A stretch of 64,000 nt of DNA from Neorhizobium petrolearium. Lineage in GTDB: Bacteria > Pseudomonadota > Alphaproteobacteria > Rhizobiales > Rhizobiaceae. Each line of letters begins with the position of its first letter. Within the stretch, counting starts at the first letter, position 1. The translations under genes and the position numbers were made by a program. Positions 28,235 to 37,963 of this stretch are shown piece after piece. Under the pieces are notes generated by a model that saw nothing but the letters and a program-made list of their open reading frames with translations, was not told the DNA's origin and searched no databases. The DNA is taken from contig NZ_JAGGJW010000001.1 in the NCBI RefSeq assembly GCF_017873175.1, positions 310,001-374,000 on the forward strand. The letters run 5' to 3'.

Positions 28235-28527
28235 TGGCAGCAAAGAAGGCTGGACCCGGAAGTTTGAAGCTGTCGGCAGTGCTGGACCTCAACGAGGCTT
28301 CCGTTCTGCACGGAAAGCTGATGTCCATGCGCGGCAGCGATCTCGTCATCGATGCCTCGGGCGTCGAGCGGGTCGGCGTGCAGTGCGCCCAGGTTCTCGT
28401 CGCCGGTGTCATGGCCTGGAAGGAGGACAAGAAATCCTTCCTTGTCGAAAAGGCCTCGGATGCATTTCAGAAGACGATGCAACTCATCGGCATCGATACC
28501 GATAATTTGATTGCTAAGGAGATCTAG
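28234..28527 (+). CDS. cheS: STAS-domain chemotaxis protein CheS
   Basis: A 97-residue protein with a STAS-like fold (LKLSAVLDLNEASVLHGKLMSMRGSDLVIDASGVERVGVQCAQVLVAG). In Sinorhizobium meliloti the gene in this place encodes CheS, which binds CheA and speeds dephosphorylation of CheY1, helping CheA act as a phosphate sink for CheY2. Size, fold and order (after icpA, before cheY1) all match. It starts on the base that ends icpA and stops two bases before cheY1, so translation is coupled through the operon. Confidence 0.9.
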   Translation: MAAKKAGPGSLKLSAVLDLNEASVLHGKLMSMRGSDLVIDASGVERVGVQCAQVLVAGVMAWKEDKKSFLVEKASDAFQKTMQLIGIDTDNLIAKEI

Positions 28528-28529
28528 CA

Positions 28530-28895
28530 ATGAAGAAAAAAGTACTGACCGTGGATGATTCACGCACGATCCGGAACATGCTGCTGGTGACCCTGAACAA
28601 CGCGGGTTTCGAGACCATTCAGGCGGAAGACGGCGTCGAAGGGCTCGAAGTTCTCGAAGACGCCAATCCGGATGTCATCGTCACCGATATCAACATGCCG
28701 CGTCTCGATGGCTTTGGCTTCATCGAAGGCGTCCGCCGCAACGAAAAATATCGCGCCGTTCCGATCCTCGTCCTGACGACGGAAAGCGATCAGGAAAAGA
28801 AGAATAGGGCCCGGCAGGCCGGTGCGACGGGTTGGATCGTCAAGCCCTTCGATCCTGCCAAACTGATTGATGCGATCGAGCGTGTAACTGCCTGA
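28530..28895 (+). CDS. cheY1: Chemotaxis response regulator CheY1
   Basis: A 121-residue single receiver domain. Acidic Asp9-Asp10, phospho-acceptor Asp53 in VIVTDINMPRLDG, switch Thr in LVLTTES and Lys in WIVKPFDP are all present. In rhizobia with two CheY proteins, CheY2 controls motor speed and CheY1 drains phosphate back from CheA. This gene is CheY1 by position, between cheS and cheA. Confidence 0.97.
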   Translation: MKKKVLTVDDSRTIRNMLLVTLNNAGFETIQAEDGVEGLEVLEDANPDVIVTDINMPRLDGFGFIEGVRRNEKYRAVPILVLTTESDQEKKNRARQAGATGWIVKPFDPAKLIDAIERVTA

Positions 28896-28911
28896 GCCGG
28901 GAATTTCTCCG

Positions 28912-31215
28912 ATGGATATGAACGAAATCAAAGAGATCTTCTTTCAGGAATGCGAGGAGCAACTCGCTGAACTGGAGTCGGGTCTTCTCAAGCTGAACGA
29001 CGGGGACCGCGACCCCGAAACGGTGAACGCCGTTTTCCGAGCCGTTCATTCCATCAAGGGTGGCGCTGGCGCCTTCGGTCTGGACGATCTGGTTTCCTTC
29101 GCCCACGTTTTCGAGACAACCCTCGACTGTGTGCGCTCCGGCAAGCTGGAGCCCGGCCAGGATGTGCTGAAGGTCATGCTGAAATCAGCGGACGTACTCG
29201 CCGATCTCGTCAGCGCTTCGCGCGACGGTGGCAGCGTCGACGAGTCGAGAACCCGTGGCCTGGTCAAGGAACTTGAAGCGCTTGCCAACGGCGAGCTGCC
29301 GTCCGCATCAGGTCACGAGGCACCGAAGCCGGCTGCGAAGGCCGCCTCCGCCGCCCCGCAGGAGGAAACTCCCAAGCCCACGGATGAGAGCGGTTTCCAG
29401 CCGATCCCCTTCTCCTTCGATGGTTTCGACGATGAGGAGCCGGTGTTCGAAGGCTCGATCTACGAGGTGACCTTCAAGCCGCGCCGCGAACTCTATTCCA
29501 AGGGCAATGAGGCGGCGCTCCTGCTGCGCGATCTGTCCCGTATCGGCGAGATGAGCATCGCCTGCGACATGGACGAGCTGCCTGCTCTCGACAAGATGGA
29601 TCCGGAAGCCTCCTATTTCAGCTGGAAAATTTCGCTGAAGACCAACAAGGGCGAGGACGACATCCGCACGGTCTTCGAATTTGCCGAGTGGGATTGCGAT
29701 CTCGAAGTGAAGCTTGCCGAGGAAGCATCGACGGATGAAGAACTGCCGATGATCCCGGTTCCGTTCGATCTGTCGATCCTCGATGACGCCTCTGCCGCCG
29801 AGGAAGAGGACAAGGCCGTGGAGCCGTCTGCTGTCGAAGAAACCGCGGCTGCGGCTGTCTCGGCTGCCAAGGTGGCGACAGGTATCGTGAAGGCCGCCGA
29901 CGCGGCCGCTCGCGTCGCCGAAAAGAAGGATGCTGCCTCTTCTGCCGCTGCAGCCGCACAGAACAACGCCGCGGCGGCTGCCGCTGCAGCCGGTCAGACG
30001 ATCCGTGTCGATCTCGACCGCGTCGACCGCCTGATCAACCTGGTGGGCGAGCTCGTCATCAACCAGGCGATGCTGTCCCAAAGCGTCATCGAAAACGACA
30101 CGAACGGCACGTCCTCGATCAACATGGGTCTCGAAGAGCTGCAGCAGCTCACCCGCGAGATCCAGGACTCGGTCATGGCGATCCGCGCGCAGCCGGTGAA
30201 GCCGGTTTTCCAGCGCATGTCGCGTATCGTCCGCGAAGTGGCTGACATGGTCGGCAAGCAGATCCGTCTGGTCACCGAAGGTGAAAATACCGAAGTCGAC
30301 AAGACGGTCATCGACAAGCTCGCCGAGCCGCTGACTCACATGATCCGCAACGCGGTCGACCATGGCATCGAGACACCCGAGAAGCGCGAAGCCGCCGGCA
30401 AAAATCCGGAAGGCACCGTCAAGCTGTCGGCGAAACATCGGTCGGGCCGCATCCTGATCGAGCTTCAGGATGACGGCGCCGGCATCAATCGCGAACGTGT
30501 TCGCCAGAAGGCGATCGACAACGATCTCATTGCTGCCGATGCCAATCTCTCGGACGACGAGATCGACAATCTGATCTTCATGCCGGGCTTCTCGACTGCC
30601 GACAAGATCTCCGACATCTCCGGCCGTGGCGTCGGCATGGATGTGGTGAAGCGGTCGATCCAGGCGCTCGGTGGCCGCATCTCGATCTCATCGCGGCCCG
30701 GTCACGGGTCCACGTTCACGATGAGCCTGCCGCTGACGCTCGCGGTTCTCGATGGCATGGTCGTGACGGTCGCCGGCCAGACCCTGGTCGTGCCGCTCAC
30801 CGCAATCGTCGAGACGCTGCAGCCGGAAGCGTCCGCAATCCATTCCTTCGGTGCGAACCAGCGGCTCATTTCGATCCGCAACTCCTTCTGCCCGCTCGTC
30901 GATGTCGGCCGCATCCTGAACTTCCGCGCCATCCAGGCGAACCCGGTCGATGGTGTCGCGCTATTGGTGGAATCGGAAGGAGGCGGTCAGCGCGCCCTGA
31001 TGGTCGACGCGATCCAGGGCCAGCGCCAGGTGGTCATCAAGTCGCTCGAAGCGAACTACACCCATGTGCCAGGTATCGCCGCAGCCACCATCCTGGGTGA
31101 TGGTCGCGTCGCGCTCATCCTCGATGTCGATGCGGTCGTCGCGGCCTCGCGCGGCCAATCTCTTAAACCAGAAATGGCACTGAAGCCTGAAATGTCACTC
31201 GCCGCCACGGGTTAA
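28912..31215 (+). CDS. cheA: Chemotaxis sensor kinase CheA
   Basis: A 767-residue kinase. The P1 histidine-phosphotransfer domain has His46 in [13 protein letters not shown]. After a linker, a P2-like region holds two CheY-binding-type modules (about 165-300), followed by an Ala-rich linker of about 60 residues. P3 carries the dimerisation helices ([17 protein letters not shown]), P4 the ATPase ([44 protein letters not shown]) and P5 the CheW-like domain. It acts in the receptor array at the cell pole or cytoplasm and donates phosphate to CheY1, CheY2 and CheB. Confidence 0.98.
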   Translation: MDMNEIKEIFFQECEEQLAELESGLLKLNDGDRDPETVNAVFRAVHSIKGGAGAFGLDDLVSFAHVFETTLDCVRSGKLEPGQDVLKVMLKSADVLADLVSASRDGGSVDESRTRGLVKELEALANGELPSASGHEAPKPAAKAASAAPQEETPKPTDESGFQPIPFSFDGFDDEEPVFEGSIYEVTFKPRRELYSKGNEAALLLRDLSRIGEMSIACDMDELPALDKMDPEASYFSWKISLKTNKGEDDIRTVFEFAEWDCDLEVKLAEEASTDEELPMIPVPFDLSILDDASAAEEEDKAVEPSAVEETAAAAVSAAKVATGIVKAADAAARVAEKKDAASSAAAAAQNNAAAAAAAAGQTIRVDLDRVDRLINLVGELVINQAMLSQSVIENDTNGTSSINMGLEELQQLTREIQDSVMAIRAQPVKPVFQRMSRIVREVADMVGKQIRLVTEGENTEVDKTVIDKLAEPLTHMIRNAVDHGIETPEKREAAGKNPEGTVKLSAKHRSGRILIELQDDGAGINRERVRQKAIDNDLIAADANLSDDEIDNLIFMPGFSTADKISDISGRGVGMDVVKRSIQALGGRISISSRPGHGSTFTMSLPLTLAVLDGMVVTVAGQTLVVPLTAIVETLQPEASAIHSFGANQRLISIRNSFCPLVDVGRILNFRAIQANPVDGVALLVESEGGGQRALMVDAIQGQRQVVIKSLEANYTHVPGIAAATILGDGRVALILDVDAVVAASRGQSLKPEMALKPEMSLAATG

Positions 31216-31231
31216 GACGGGTCAGTTGGTT

Positions 31232-31699
31232 ATGTCGTATGCCGTGAAGAACCTTACTCAGGGAAGTCGGGAACTGATCGCCTTCCGTATCGGTGATCAG
31301 GAATTCTGCGTGAACATCATGTCCGTCCGCGAAATCCGCGGCTGGACGCCGGCAACACCGATGCCGCATGCGCCGCCCTACGTGATGGGCGTCATCAATC
31401 TGCGTGGCGCGGTTCTGCCGATTGTCGACCTGTCGGCCCGGCTCGGCATGAAGGACGCGGAACCAACCGCGCGCCACGTGATCATCGTGGCACAGGTGAA
31501 GACCCGCGTTGTCGGTCTGCTCGTCGAAGCCGTTTCCGATATTCTTACGATTACCGAAGAGAATATCCAGCCGGTGCCGGAAGTCTCTTCCGACCTTGAG
31601 AAACAATATGCCCGAGGAATTCTCGCGATCGAAAAGCGGATGATCTGCATGATTGAGCTTGATGCCCTCTTCCCGGAAAAGGAAAGCGAAGCTGCATGA
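31232..31699 (+). CDS. cheW: Chemotaxis adaptor CheW
   Basis: A 155-residue SH3-like adaptor joining receptors to CheA. The core reads [42 protein letters not shown] and [14 protein letters not shown] take the ATG at 31232 as the start; a TTG at 31226 adds two residues. Its last bases overlap the start of cheR (ATGA), so the two are coupled. Confidence 0.97.
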   Translation: MSYAVKNLTQGSRELIAFRIGDQEFCVNIMSVREIRGWTPATPMPHAPPYVMGVINLRGAVLPIVDLSARLGMKDAEPTARHVIIVAQVKTRVVGLLVEAVSDILTITEENIQPVPEVSSDLEKQYARGILAIEKRMICMIELDALFPEKESEAA

Positions 31700-32604
31700 A
31701 GCCTTTGGGCGCCGTAGAAAGCCGGCAGTCGCCGGACGACGTGCTCGCGAGCGGAGAATATCCGCTGACGCGCCGCGACCTGTCCGATATTGCGGCGATG
31801 ATCTATTCGGATGCCGGAATCTATCTCAACGATTCCAAGGCTTCGCTTGTCTATTCGCGTCTGTCGAAGCATATCCGGGCGCTCGGGTTGCGCGGATTCA
31901 GGGACTATTGTGCACTGGTGGCTTCGCCGGACGGCGCCGCCGCTCGCCGCGAGATGCTTTCGCACCTGACGACCAATTTCACCCGCTTCTTCCGGGAAAA
32001 CCACCATTTCGAGCATCTGCGCGACGAGGTCCTGCCGGGGCTGATCAATCGCGCCAAGAGCGGCGGCCGCGTGCGCATCTGGTCGGCCGCCTGTTCGGAC
32101 GGTCAGGAGCCCTATTCGATCGCACTCACAGTGCTCTCGCTCTTGCCCAATGCCGCGGATTACGATTTCCGTATTCTCGCGACGGATATAGATCCGAAAA
32201 TCCTCGCGGCAGCCAAGGCCGGCATATACGACGAGAATGCGCTCGAAACCATGACGCCGGCTATGCGCAAGCAATGGTTCCGCGAAGTCGAGGTGAACGG
32301 CCGCCGCAAGTTCCAGATCGATGAGCGCGTCAAGAAACTCATCACTTTCAACGAATTGAACCTGATGGCGCAGTGGCCATTCAAGGGCAATTTCGATGTT
32401 ATCTTCTGCCGCAACGTGGTCATCTATTTCGATGAGCCGACGCAGATGAAGATCTGGTCGCGCTTCGCCTCGCTGCTGGCCGAAGGCGGACATCTTTATA
32501 TAGGCCATTCCGAACGCGTCTCTGGCGACGCGAAAAACCTGTTCGATAACATCGGCATAACAACTTATCGATATGCCGGTCAGAACGCGGGGAGGAAAGC
32601 ATGA
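31696..32604 (+). CDS. cheR: Chemotaxis receptor methyltransferase CheR
   Basis: A 302-residue SAM-dependent enzyme that methylates glutamates on chemoreceptors. A small N-terminal helical domain (about 20-90) ends in [14 protein letters not shown]. The Rossmann domain has [48 protein letters not shown] and [10 protein letters not shown]. An N-terminal extension of about 20 residues precedes the family core. The start overlaps the cheW stop and the stop overlaps cheB, each by four bases. Confidence 0.97.
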   Translation: MKPLGAVESRQSPDDVLASGEYPLTRRDLSDIAAMIYSDAGIYLNDSKASLVYSRLSKHIRALGLRGFRDYCALVASPDGAAARREMLSHLTTNFTRFFRENHHFEHLRDEVLPGLINRAKSGGRVRIWSAACSDGQEPYSIALTVLSLLPNAADYDFRILATDIDPKILAAAKAGIYDENALETMTPAMRKQWFREVEVNGRRKFQIDERVKKLITFNELNLMAQWPFKGNFDVIFCRNVVIYFDEPTQMKIWSRFASLLAEGGHLYIGHSERVSGDAKNLFDNIGITTYRYAGQNAGRKA

Positions 32605-33641
32605 GCGCTCCGGCACGAGTCCTGGTCGTCGACGATTCGCCCACCATGCGGGGATTGATCACAGCAGTCCTGAATTCCGATCCGGAGGTCAGTGTCGTGG
32701 GGCAGGCCGGCGACGCACTGGAGGCGCGTGCGGCGATCAAGCAGCTCAACCCCGATGTTGTTACCCTAGACATCGAAATGCCCAACATGAACGGGCTGGA
32801 CTTCCTTGAAAAGATCATGCGCCTGCGTCCGATGCCGGTCATCATGGTCTCAGCCATGACCCATCAGGGAGCCAACGCGACGCTCGCGGCGCTGGAGATC
32901 GGTGCCTTCGATTGTGTCGGCAAGCCGGCTCCCGGCGACGTGCGTCCTTTCATGGACCTCGCCGAAAAGGTGAAGGCTGCTGCCCGGTCCGGTCACCGCA
33001 GGAACGGCCCGGCTCCGGCTCCGGTTGCTGCTCCTGCAGCCGAATATCGCGTCGGCCGCAAGGTCGTGGCGATCGGATCATCGACCGGGGGCGTGGAGGC
33101 TCTCATTGCGGTACTGCAAAAGTTCCCGAAAAATTGCCCGCCGACAGTGATTACTCAACATATGCCTTCGACGTTTACGAAAAGTTTTGCCGACAGGCTT
33201 AATCGTATCTGCGCTCCTGTGGTGCAGGAAGCAACCGATGGCGCGCGGCTGGAGATCGGCAGGATCTATCTCGCGCCCGGTGGTGACCGGCATCTGCAGG
33301 TAGTCAATCCGTCGGCGCCTTGTTGCCGACTGATCGAAAAGGAACCCGTGAACGGGCATAGGCCCTCGGTGGATGTCCTTTTCGATTCAGTCGCTGATCT
33401 GGCGGGCCGCAATGCGGTCGGGGTTATCCTGACCGGCATGGGACGCGACGGAGCCGCCGGTCTGCTGAAGATGCGTAGCGCAGGTGCGCGCACCATCGGA
33501 CAGAACGAAAAGACCTGTGTGGTCTACGGCATGCCGAGGGTCGCCCATGAAATGGGGGCCGTCGAGCAGCAACTGCCGCTGGGCTCCATTGGAGAAGAAG
33601 TGTTGAAGTTAACTGCCGCCCGAAAAGAAGGTACCGAATAA
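32601..33641 (+). CDS. cheB: Chemotaxis methylesterase/glutamine deamidase CheB
   Basis: A 346-residue protein. The receiver domain has Asp57 in [14 protein letters not shown] Pro/Ala linker (about 130-150) follows, then a methylesterase domain with the catalytic Ser in [11 protein letters not shown], His in TQHMPSTFT and Asp in [11 protein letters not shown]. Phosphorylation by CheA activates removal of methyl groups from receptors. Its stop overlaps the cheY2 start by one base (TAATG). Confidence 0.97.
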   Translation: MSAPARVLVVDDSPTMRGLITAVLNSDPEVSVVGQAGDALEARAAIKQLNPDVVTLDIEMPNMNGLDFLEKIMRLRPMPVIMVSAMTHQGANATLAALEIGAFDCVGKPAPGDVRPFMDLAEKVKAAARSGHRRNGPAPAPVAAPAAEYRVGRKVVAIGSSTGGVEALIAVLQKFPKNCPPTVITQHMPSTFTKSFADRLNRICAPVVQEATDGARLEIGRIYLAPGGDRHLQVVNPSAPCCRLIEKEPVNGHRPSVDVLFDSVADLAGRNAVGVILTGMGRDGAAGLLKMRSAGARTIGQNEKTCVVYGMPRVAHEMGAVEQQLPLGSIGEEVLKLTAARKEGTE

Positions 33642-34030
33642 TGTCTCTCGCTGAAAAAATCAAAGTTCTGATCGTCGATGATCAGGTGACCAGCCGCCTG
33701 CTGCTCAGCGATGCTCTGACACAGCTCGGCTTCAAACAGATCACTGCGGCCGGCGACGGCGAGCAGGGCATGAAGATCATGGCCGAACAGCCCCATCATC
33801 TGGTGATTTCGGATTTCAACATGCCGAAGATGGACGGCATCGGCTTCCTGCAGGCCGTTCGCAGCAATCCGAACACCAAGAAGGCCGCTTTCATCATCCT
33901 GACGGCCCAGGGCGACCGTGCCCTGGTTCAGAAAGCGGCTCAGCTCGGCGCGAACAACGTTCTCGCCAAGCCGTTCACCATCGAAAAGATGAAGGCCGCC
34001 ATCGAAGCGGTGTTTGGAGCATTGAAATGA
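33641..34030 (+). CDS. cheY2: Chemotaxis response regulator CheY2 (motor-binding)
   Basis: A 129-residue receiver domain. Asp13-Asp14, phospho-acceptor Asp58 in [13 protein letters not shown], the Thr of IILTAQ and the Lys of VLAKPF are present. By position (between cheB and cheD) it corresponds to rhizobial CheY2, the regulator that binds the flagellar switch and slows rotation. It begins on the last base of cheB and overlaps cheD by four bases. Confidence 0.96.
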   Translation: MSLAEKIKVLIVDDQVTSRLLLSDALTQLGFKQITAAGDGEQGMKIMAEQPHHLVISDFNMPKMDGIGFLQAVRSNPNTKKAAFIILTAQGDRALVQKAAQLGANNVLAKPFTIEKMKAAIEAVFGALK

Positions 34031-34584
34031 ATGACGCGGCTGCAGCCAGGCGTGTCCATATTATTCAGGGAGAGTACAAGGTCGTAAACGATCCGAACGT
34101 CGTCCTGTCAACGATCCTGGGCTCATGCGTGGCTGCCTGTCTTCGCGATCCTGTCGCCGGTGTCGGCGGCATGAACCACTTCCTGCTTCCGGGCTCCGGA
34201 GGTTCCATGGCATCGGGCGGTGATGCGACACGCTACGGCGTGCATCTGATGGAACTTTTGATCAACGGCCTTCTGAAGCAGGGGGCGCGGCGGGACCGCT
34301 TGGAAGCGAAGATTTTCGGCGGTGCCAAGACGATTGCCAGTTTCTCGAATGTCGGCGAGCAGAATGCCGCATTCGCCATGCAGTTTCTCAAGGACGAAGG
34401 TATCCCGGTGGTCGGTTCCTCGACGGGCGGGGAGCACGGGCGCAAGCTCGAGTTCTGGCCAGTCAGCGGCCGGGCTCGTCAATATCCGCTGACGGGTGCT
34501 GAAACCCAAAGGACCGTGGCTATGGAAGAGCGTCCCATACGCATGCCACCAAAGCCGGTCGAAAGCTCTATCGAATTCTTTTGA
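34027..34584 (+). CDS. cheD: Chemoreceptor glutamine deamidase CheD
   Basis: A 185-residue protein with catalytic Cys34 and His51 in [25 protein letters not shown] and the conserved [13 protein letters not shown] block ([14 protein letters not shown]). CheD deamidates receptor glutamines and in some bacteria also modulates a CheY phosphatase. The C-terminus ends in an extended tail closing with SSIEFF, which resembles the end of the neighbouring CheT (FDFF). Confidence 0.95.
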   Translation: MNDAAAARRVHIIQGEYKVVNDPNVVLSTILGSCVAACLRDPVAGVGGMNHFLLPGSGGSMASGGDATRYGVHLMELLINGLLKQGARRDRLEAKIFGGAKTIASFSNVGEQNAAFAMQFLKDEGIPVVGSSTGGEHGRKLEFWPVSGRARQYPLTGAETQRTVAMEERPIRMPPKPVESSIEFF

Positions 34585-34597
34585 TCACGAGGAAGCC

Positions 34598-34987
34598 ATG
34601 AACGATATCGCCACGCCGCCTATTGCTTCCCTCGAGGAATCCCTTCCCGAAATCCTGATGCGGCTGGTGTCCGAACTCCATGACATCGCTTATCTGATCG
34701 AGCGGGTCGAACCTCAACTGATAGAGATCGGCGGTCAGGACATCCTGCAGTCGCCGGACAGCATGAAGGTTCTCCAGGGCATCGACCTTGCGGTCCAGAA
34801 GACCCGCGGCATCGCCGAATTCATCGACACGATCACCGGCACGATTCCGGACGACTGGACAGTCGATGTTTCCACTGCACTCAGCCTTGTCAAGCTTGCC
34901 GACATGCAGAAGGCACTGGCAAACGGCCTGCGTCACGGTCATTCTCAACCGCTGAGCAAGGCGGCTGGAGATTTTGATTTCTTCTGA
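34598..34987 (+). CDS. cheT: CheZ-like chemotaxis protein CheT
   Basis: A 129-residue, largely helical protein at the end of the che operon. A CheZ-type phosphatase motif DXXXQ is visible as Asp63-Leu-Ala-Val-Gln67, within a helix (QGIDLAVQKTRGIAEFI), and the C-terminus ends DFDFF, reminiscent of the CheY-docking tail of CheZ. To my knowledge the matching S. meliloti gene is called cheT and takes part in signal termination. The start is the ATG at 34598 after GAGGAAGCC; the frame is open upstream inside cheD. Confidence 0.88.
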   Translation: MNDIATPPIASLEESLPEILMRLVSELHDIAYLIERVEPQLIEIGGQDILQSPDSMKVLQGIDLAVQKTRGIAEFIDTITGTIPDDWTVDVSTALSLVKLADMQKALANGLRHGHSQPLSKAAGDFDFF

Positions 34988-35144
34988 CGCATTTTCTTCC
35001 GGCTATCGAAGCTCGGAAGCCTTCTTCAAATCCCATCCGTAATCGTCAAAGGCTTCTTGCCTACGAAACGCTCGCACAAGCTTCGCTTTCTAGGGTGCGC
35101 CTAGGCAGAAGCTCTATATCCGTGTTTGGCGATGTGGGAACAGA

Positions 35145-36815
35145 ATGAATCTGTTAGCTCAATTTTCACAAGTCGTTAAAAATCTGGCCAATCTCGGCCA
35201 GACTCGACTTATTGCTTTAGGCGCCGTCGGCGTCGTTTCGATTGCGATCGTTCTTGCTGCGGCCATCTTTGTGAACAAGCCCGCCTACGAGACGCTGTAT
35301 GTCAACCTGGACACCACCGACCTGAATCAGGTCAGCATGGCGTTGGCTGAAGCGAACATGGCGTTCGAAGTCGGCACGGATGGCTCGAGCATCCAGGTTC
35401 CGGTCGGCAGCACAAGCAGAGCCCGGTTGCTGCTCGCCGAACGTGGCCTGCCCAACAGCACCAATGCCGGCTATGAACTCTTCGACAACGTTGGTTCGTT
35501 GGGGCTCACCTCTTTCATGCAGGAGGTGACTCGCGTTCGTGCCCTCGAAGGGGAGATCTCTCGCTCGATCCAGCAGATCAACGGCGTTACCGCCGCCCGT
35601 GTTCATATCGTAATGCCGGATGTCGGAAACTTCCGCAGAGGTGAGCAAAAGCCGACCGCCTCGGTGATGATCCGGGCGAGTGCAACAGCCGGCCGCAAGG
35701 CCGCTTCATCGATTCGTCATCTGGTCGCATCTGCGGTCCCCGGCCTCGATGTGGATGATGTGACCATTCTTGATTCCACTGGTCAGCTGCTTGCTTCCGG
35801 TGACGAGACCGGCGGTGCACTGAACAAGTCATTGGGCATCGTCCAGAATGTGCAGCAGGAAATTGAAAACAGTATCGACAAGGCCCTTGCTCCTTTCCTC
35901 GGCATGGACAATTTCCGCTCCAGCGTGACGGCCACGCTCAACACGGACAGCCAGCAGATCCAGGAAACGATCTATGATCCGAATTCCCGGGTCGAGCGTT
36001 CGGTCCGCACCACCAAGGAAGCGGCGAAGTCGCAGCAGATGCAGAATGACAACGCTGCAACCGTTGAGCAGAACGTACCGCAGGCGGCTCCTCAGCAGGG
36101 AGGCCCGGCAGGACCGCAATCTTCCGATCAGTCCGACAAGCGGGAAGAGCAGACCAATTACGAAATCAATCAGAGGACCGTCGCCACGACGCGCAACAGT
36201 TATCAGATCGAAAAGGTCTCGGTGGCAGTCGTCGTCAACAAGGGGCGCATCGAGAGGATGGTCGGCGAACCGGTCGATCAGGCCAAGATCGATGCCTATC
36301 TCGCCGAAATGCAGAAGATCGTCTCTTCGGCTGCCGGCATCAGTTCAGAGCGCGGCGATGTCGTAACATTGACCGCCATGGACTTCCTTGAGAATCAGCT
36401 TCTGGAAGAGGCTGCCAGCGGCCCGGGTTTCATGGAGACGCTGACACGCAACGTGGGTGGCATCATCAATTCGCTCGCCTTTGTCGTCGTTGCCTTCCTG
36501 GTGGTCTGGCTCGGTCTGCGCCCGCTCATCCGCACCGTCAGCGGCACCGGCGTGGCGGGCGAAGTTGCGACCGAAGGCGCCGGGCTCGAATTGCCGGATT
36601 TCTCTCCGGCCGGCGGCAGTCCGTCGCTTATGGAAGGGTTCGGCGCAGATTTCGGCTTCGACAGTTCGGACGATATTCTGGGCAGTGGCGAAGGCGAAGG
36701 CTTCAACCGTCGCGTCAAGGAAGGCCCGGAGAAACGTCTTGCCCGGATGGTCGAGATTTCCGAAGAGCGCGCCGCAAAGATTCTTCGCAAATGGGCTATC
36801 GAAAAAGCTGCCTGA
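35145..36815 (+). CDS. fliF: Flagellar MS-ring protein FliF
   Basis: A 556-residue inner-membrane protein that forms the MS ring, the base on which the motor and export gate assemble. The first membrane helix is at about 23-45 (LIALGAVGVVSIAIVLAAAIFV). The periplasmic ring-building domains include LYVNLDTTDLNQV, RARLLLAERGLP and VTAARVHIVMP. A second helix is near 435-455 (SLAFVVVAFLVVWLGL). The cytoplasmic tail ends in RLARMVEISEERAAKILRKWAIEKAA, the FliG-binding part. It is preceded by a 157-base gap and so may have its own promoter. Confidence 0.98.
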   Translation: MNLLAQFSQVVKNLANLGQTRLIALGAVGVVSIAIVLAAAIFVNKPAYETLYVNLDTTDLNQVSMALAEANMAFEVGTDGSSIQVPVGSTSRARLLLAERGLPNSTNAGYELFDNVGSLGLTSFMQEVTRVRALEGEISRSIQQINGVTAARVHIVMPDVGNFRRGEQKPTASVMIRASATAGRKAASSIRHLVASAVPGLDVDDVTILDSTGQLLASGDETGGALNKSLGIVQNVQQEIENSIDKALAPFLGMDNFRSSVTATLNTDSQQIQETIYDPNSRVERSVRTTKEAAKSQQMQNDNAATVEQNVPQAAPQQGGPAGPQSSDQSDKREEQTNYEINQRTVATTRNSYQIEKVSVAVVVNKGRIERMVGEPVDQAKIDAYLAEMQKIVSSAAGISSERGDVVTLTAMDFLENQLLEEAASGPGFMETLTRNVGGIINSLAFVVVAFLVVWLGLRPLIRTVSGTGVAGEVATEGAGLELPDFSPAGGSPSLMEGFGADFGFDSSDDILGSGEGEGFNRRVKEGPEKRLARMVEISEERAAKILRKWAIEKAA

Positions 36816-37212
36816 CAAACTATCACGAAAATATGATCGTGCGGGGCCGGATACATTCCGGCCCCTTTCTTTTCAGTGGTGCCACACACTTGGCCAATTC
36901 TTCTGAATCGCGAATCAGTGGACGAGGGGGGCAACTGGGGAAATCCTGCCCTCGGACGATGGTAATTGATGACGTCTCTCCTACAATGACCTTGATTCGC
37001 ACGGTGAGTTCTGAGGGTCCGAGGAGGGTGGACCTGCCGCGCTATCCAGCTACGGGCGAAAAAGCAGAAGCGGCTATGAACACGGTCCTTTTGGGTGATT
37101 CGTCCGGAAATTCGGGATCGTTTCGGCGTTGGGACGGTTGTGCGTCAGTCAGAAGTGCCGCGATGCGCGTATTCATCAGGAAATGCGTGACGTGGCGGGG
37201 AGTAGATAACGG
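36816..37212. other. 397-base gap between fliF and visN: terminator then visN leader
   Basis: No believable gene. The left part holds a terminator hairpin for fliF. The remainder is long for this compact cluster and presumably carries the promoter and regulatory sites of visN, the top-level motility activator. I could not identify a specific promoter or operator by eye. Confidence 0.5.
36843..36873 (+). terminator. Rho-independent terminator after fliF
   Basis: An 8-base-pair GC stem (GGGGCCGG with CCGGCCCC), a 7-base loop and TTTCTTT, located 28 bases after the fliF stop codon. It separates the che-fliF transcript from visN. Confidence 0.88.
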
Positions 37213-37950
37213 ATGGAGTTATCGGGGGTAGACAAGACAACGGAAGGGCTCTCCCTGAGAGAGGCTGCCGGCTCCAGGGTCCTGTCGCGTGAGCAACTGG
37301 CTCGCCGCCTCGCAGTGGTGACGAGTTCGAACAATGTTCAAGGGGTGATGCGCCTGCTGGCGGATTATGTCGGCGCTTCCCACTTCCTTCTTGCCCGCTA
37401 TGATTTGATCCAGGAACAGGGCCTCGATTTTATCGTCACGTCGAATTGGCCGTTCGATCTCGTTCGGCGTCTGGGCTCGGAACTCGCCAGCGGTTATGCG
37501 CGCTCCACCGAGCTTGAGAAATGCCTTTCCCTGCTGACGCCGAGTTTCGCGCTTTTGCCGGACGATGTGACACCGCCTGACGACATCAGTCGCCAATACT
37601 GCTCATTGACGTTCTGCGTTGGCAGAACGCGGTTCTCGCTGATGCTGCTTTTCCTGGAAGGCACCATCCTGTCGCAGGAGCGTCTGAGGGAAGTGGGGCT
37701 GCTGGCCGCTTATGGCGCAAGTTTTGCCGAGAATGCTGACGTCAGGACAGAGCGGGAATTCGAGCTGACGGAGCGGGAACTGGAGTGTCTTTTCTGGATC
37801 GCAGAGGGAAAGACCAGTGACGAGATTGCCGTGATCCTGGGCATATCGCGCAACACCATCAACAATTACATCACAAGCGTGATGCGCAAGACCGCAACAA
37901 AAACCCGTTCCGAGGCGATTGCCTACGCGGTACGGAACAATCTGGTGTAG
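37213..37950 (+). CDS. visN: LuxR-type motility master regulator VisN
   Basis: A 245-residue DNA-binding protein. The N-terminal ligand-binding-like domain (about 30-170) contains VGASHFLLARYDL. The C-terminal LuxR helix-turn-helix (about 183-245) has LTERELECLFWIAEGKTSDEIAVILGISRNTINNYI. In S. meliloti VisN and VisR form a heterodimer at the top of the flagellar hierarchy and activate the regulator gene rem and through it flagellar and che genes. It is followed 13 bases later by visR. Confidence 0.94.
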   Translation: MELSGVDKTTEGLSLREAAGSRVLSREQLARRLAVVTSSNNVQGVMRLLADYVGASHFLLARYDLIQEQGLDFIVTSNWPFDLVRRLGSELASGYARSTELEKCLSLLTPSFALLPDDVTPPDDISRQYCSLTFCVGRTRFSLMLLFLEGTILSQERLREVGLLAAYGASFAENADVRTEREFELTERELECLFWIAEGKTSDEIAVILGISRNTINNYITSVMRKTATKTRSEAIAYAVRNNLV

Positions 37951-37963
37951 GGGCTGATTTTCA

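Noticed and set aside
29308..30438. A 376-codon minus-strand frame within cheA
   Set aside because: Shadow of the P2 to P4 part of CheA; no ribosome site or conserved sequence.
36791..37231. A 146-codon plus-strand frame between fliF and visN
   Set aside because: It begins inside fliF, reads through the terminator hairpin and overlaps the visN start; no recognisable content.
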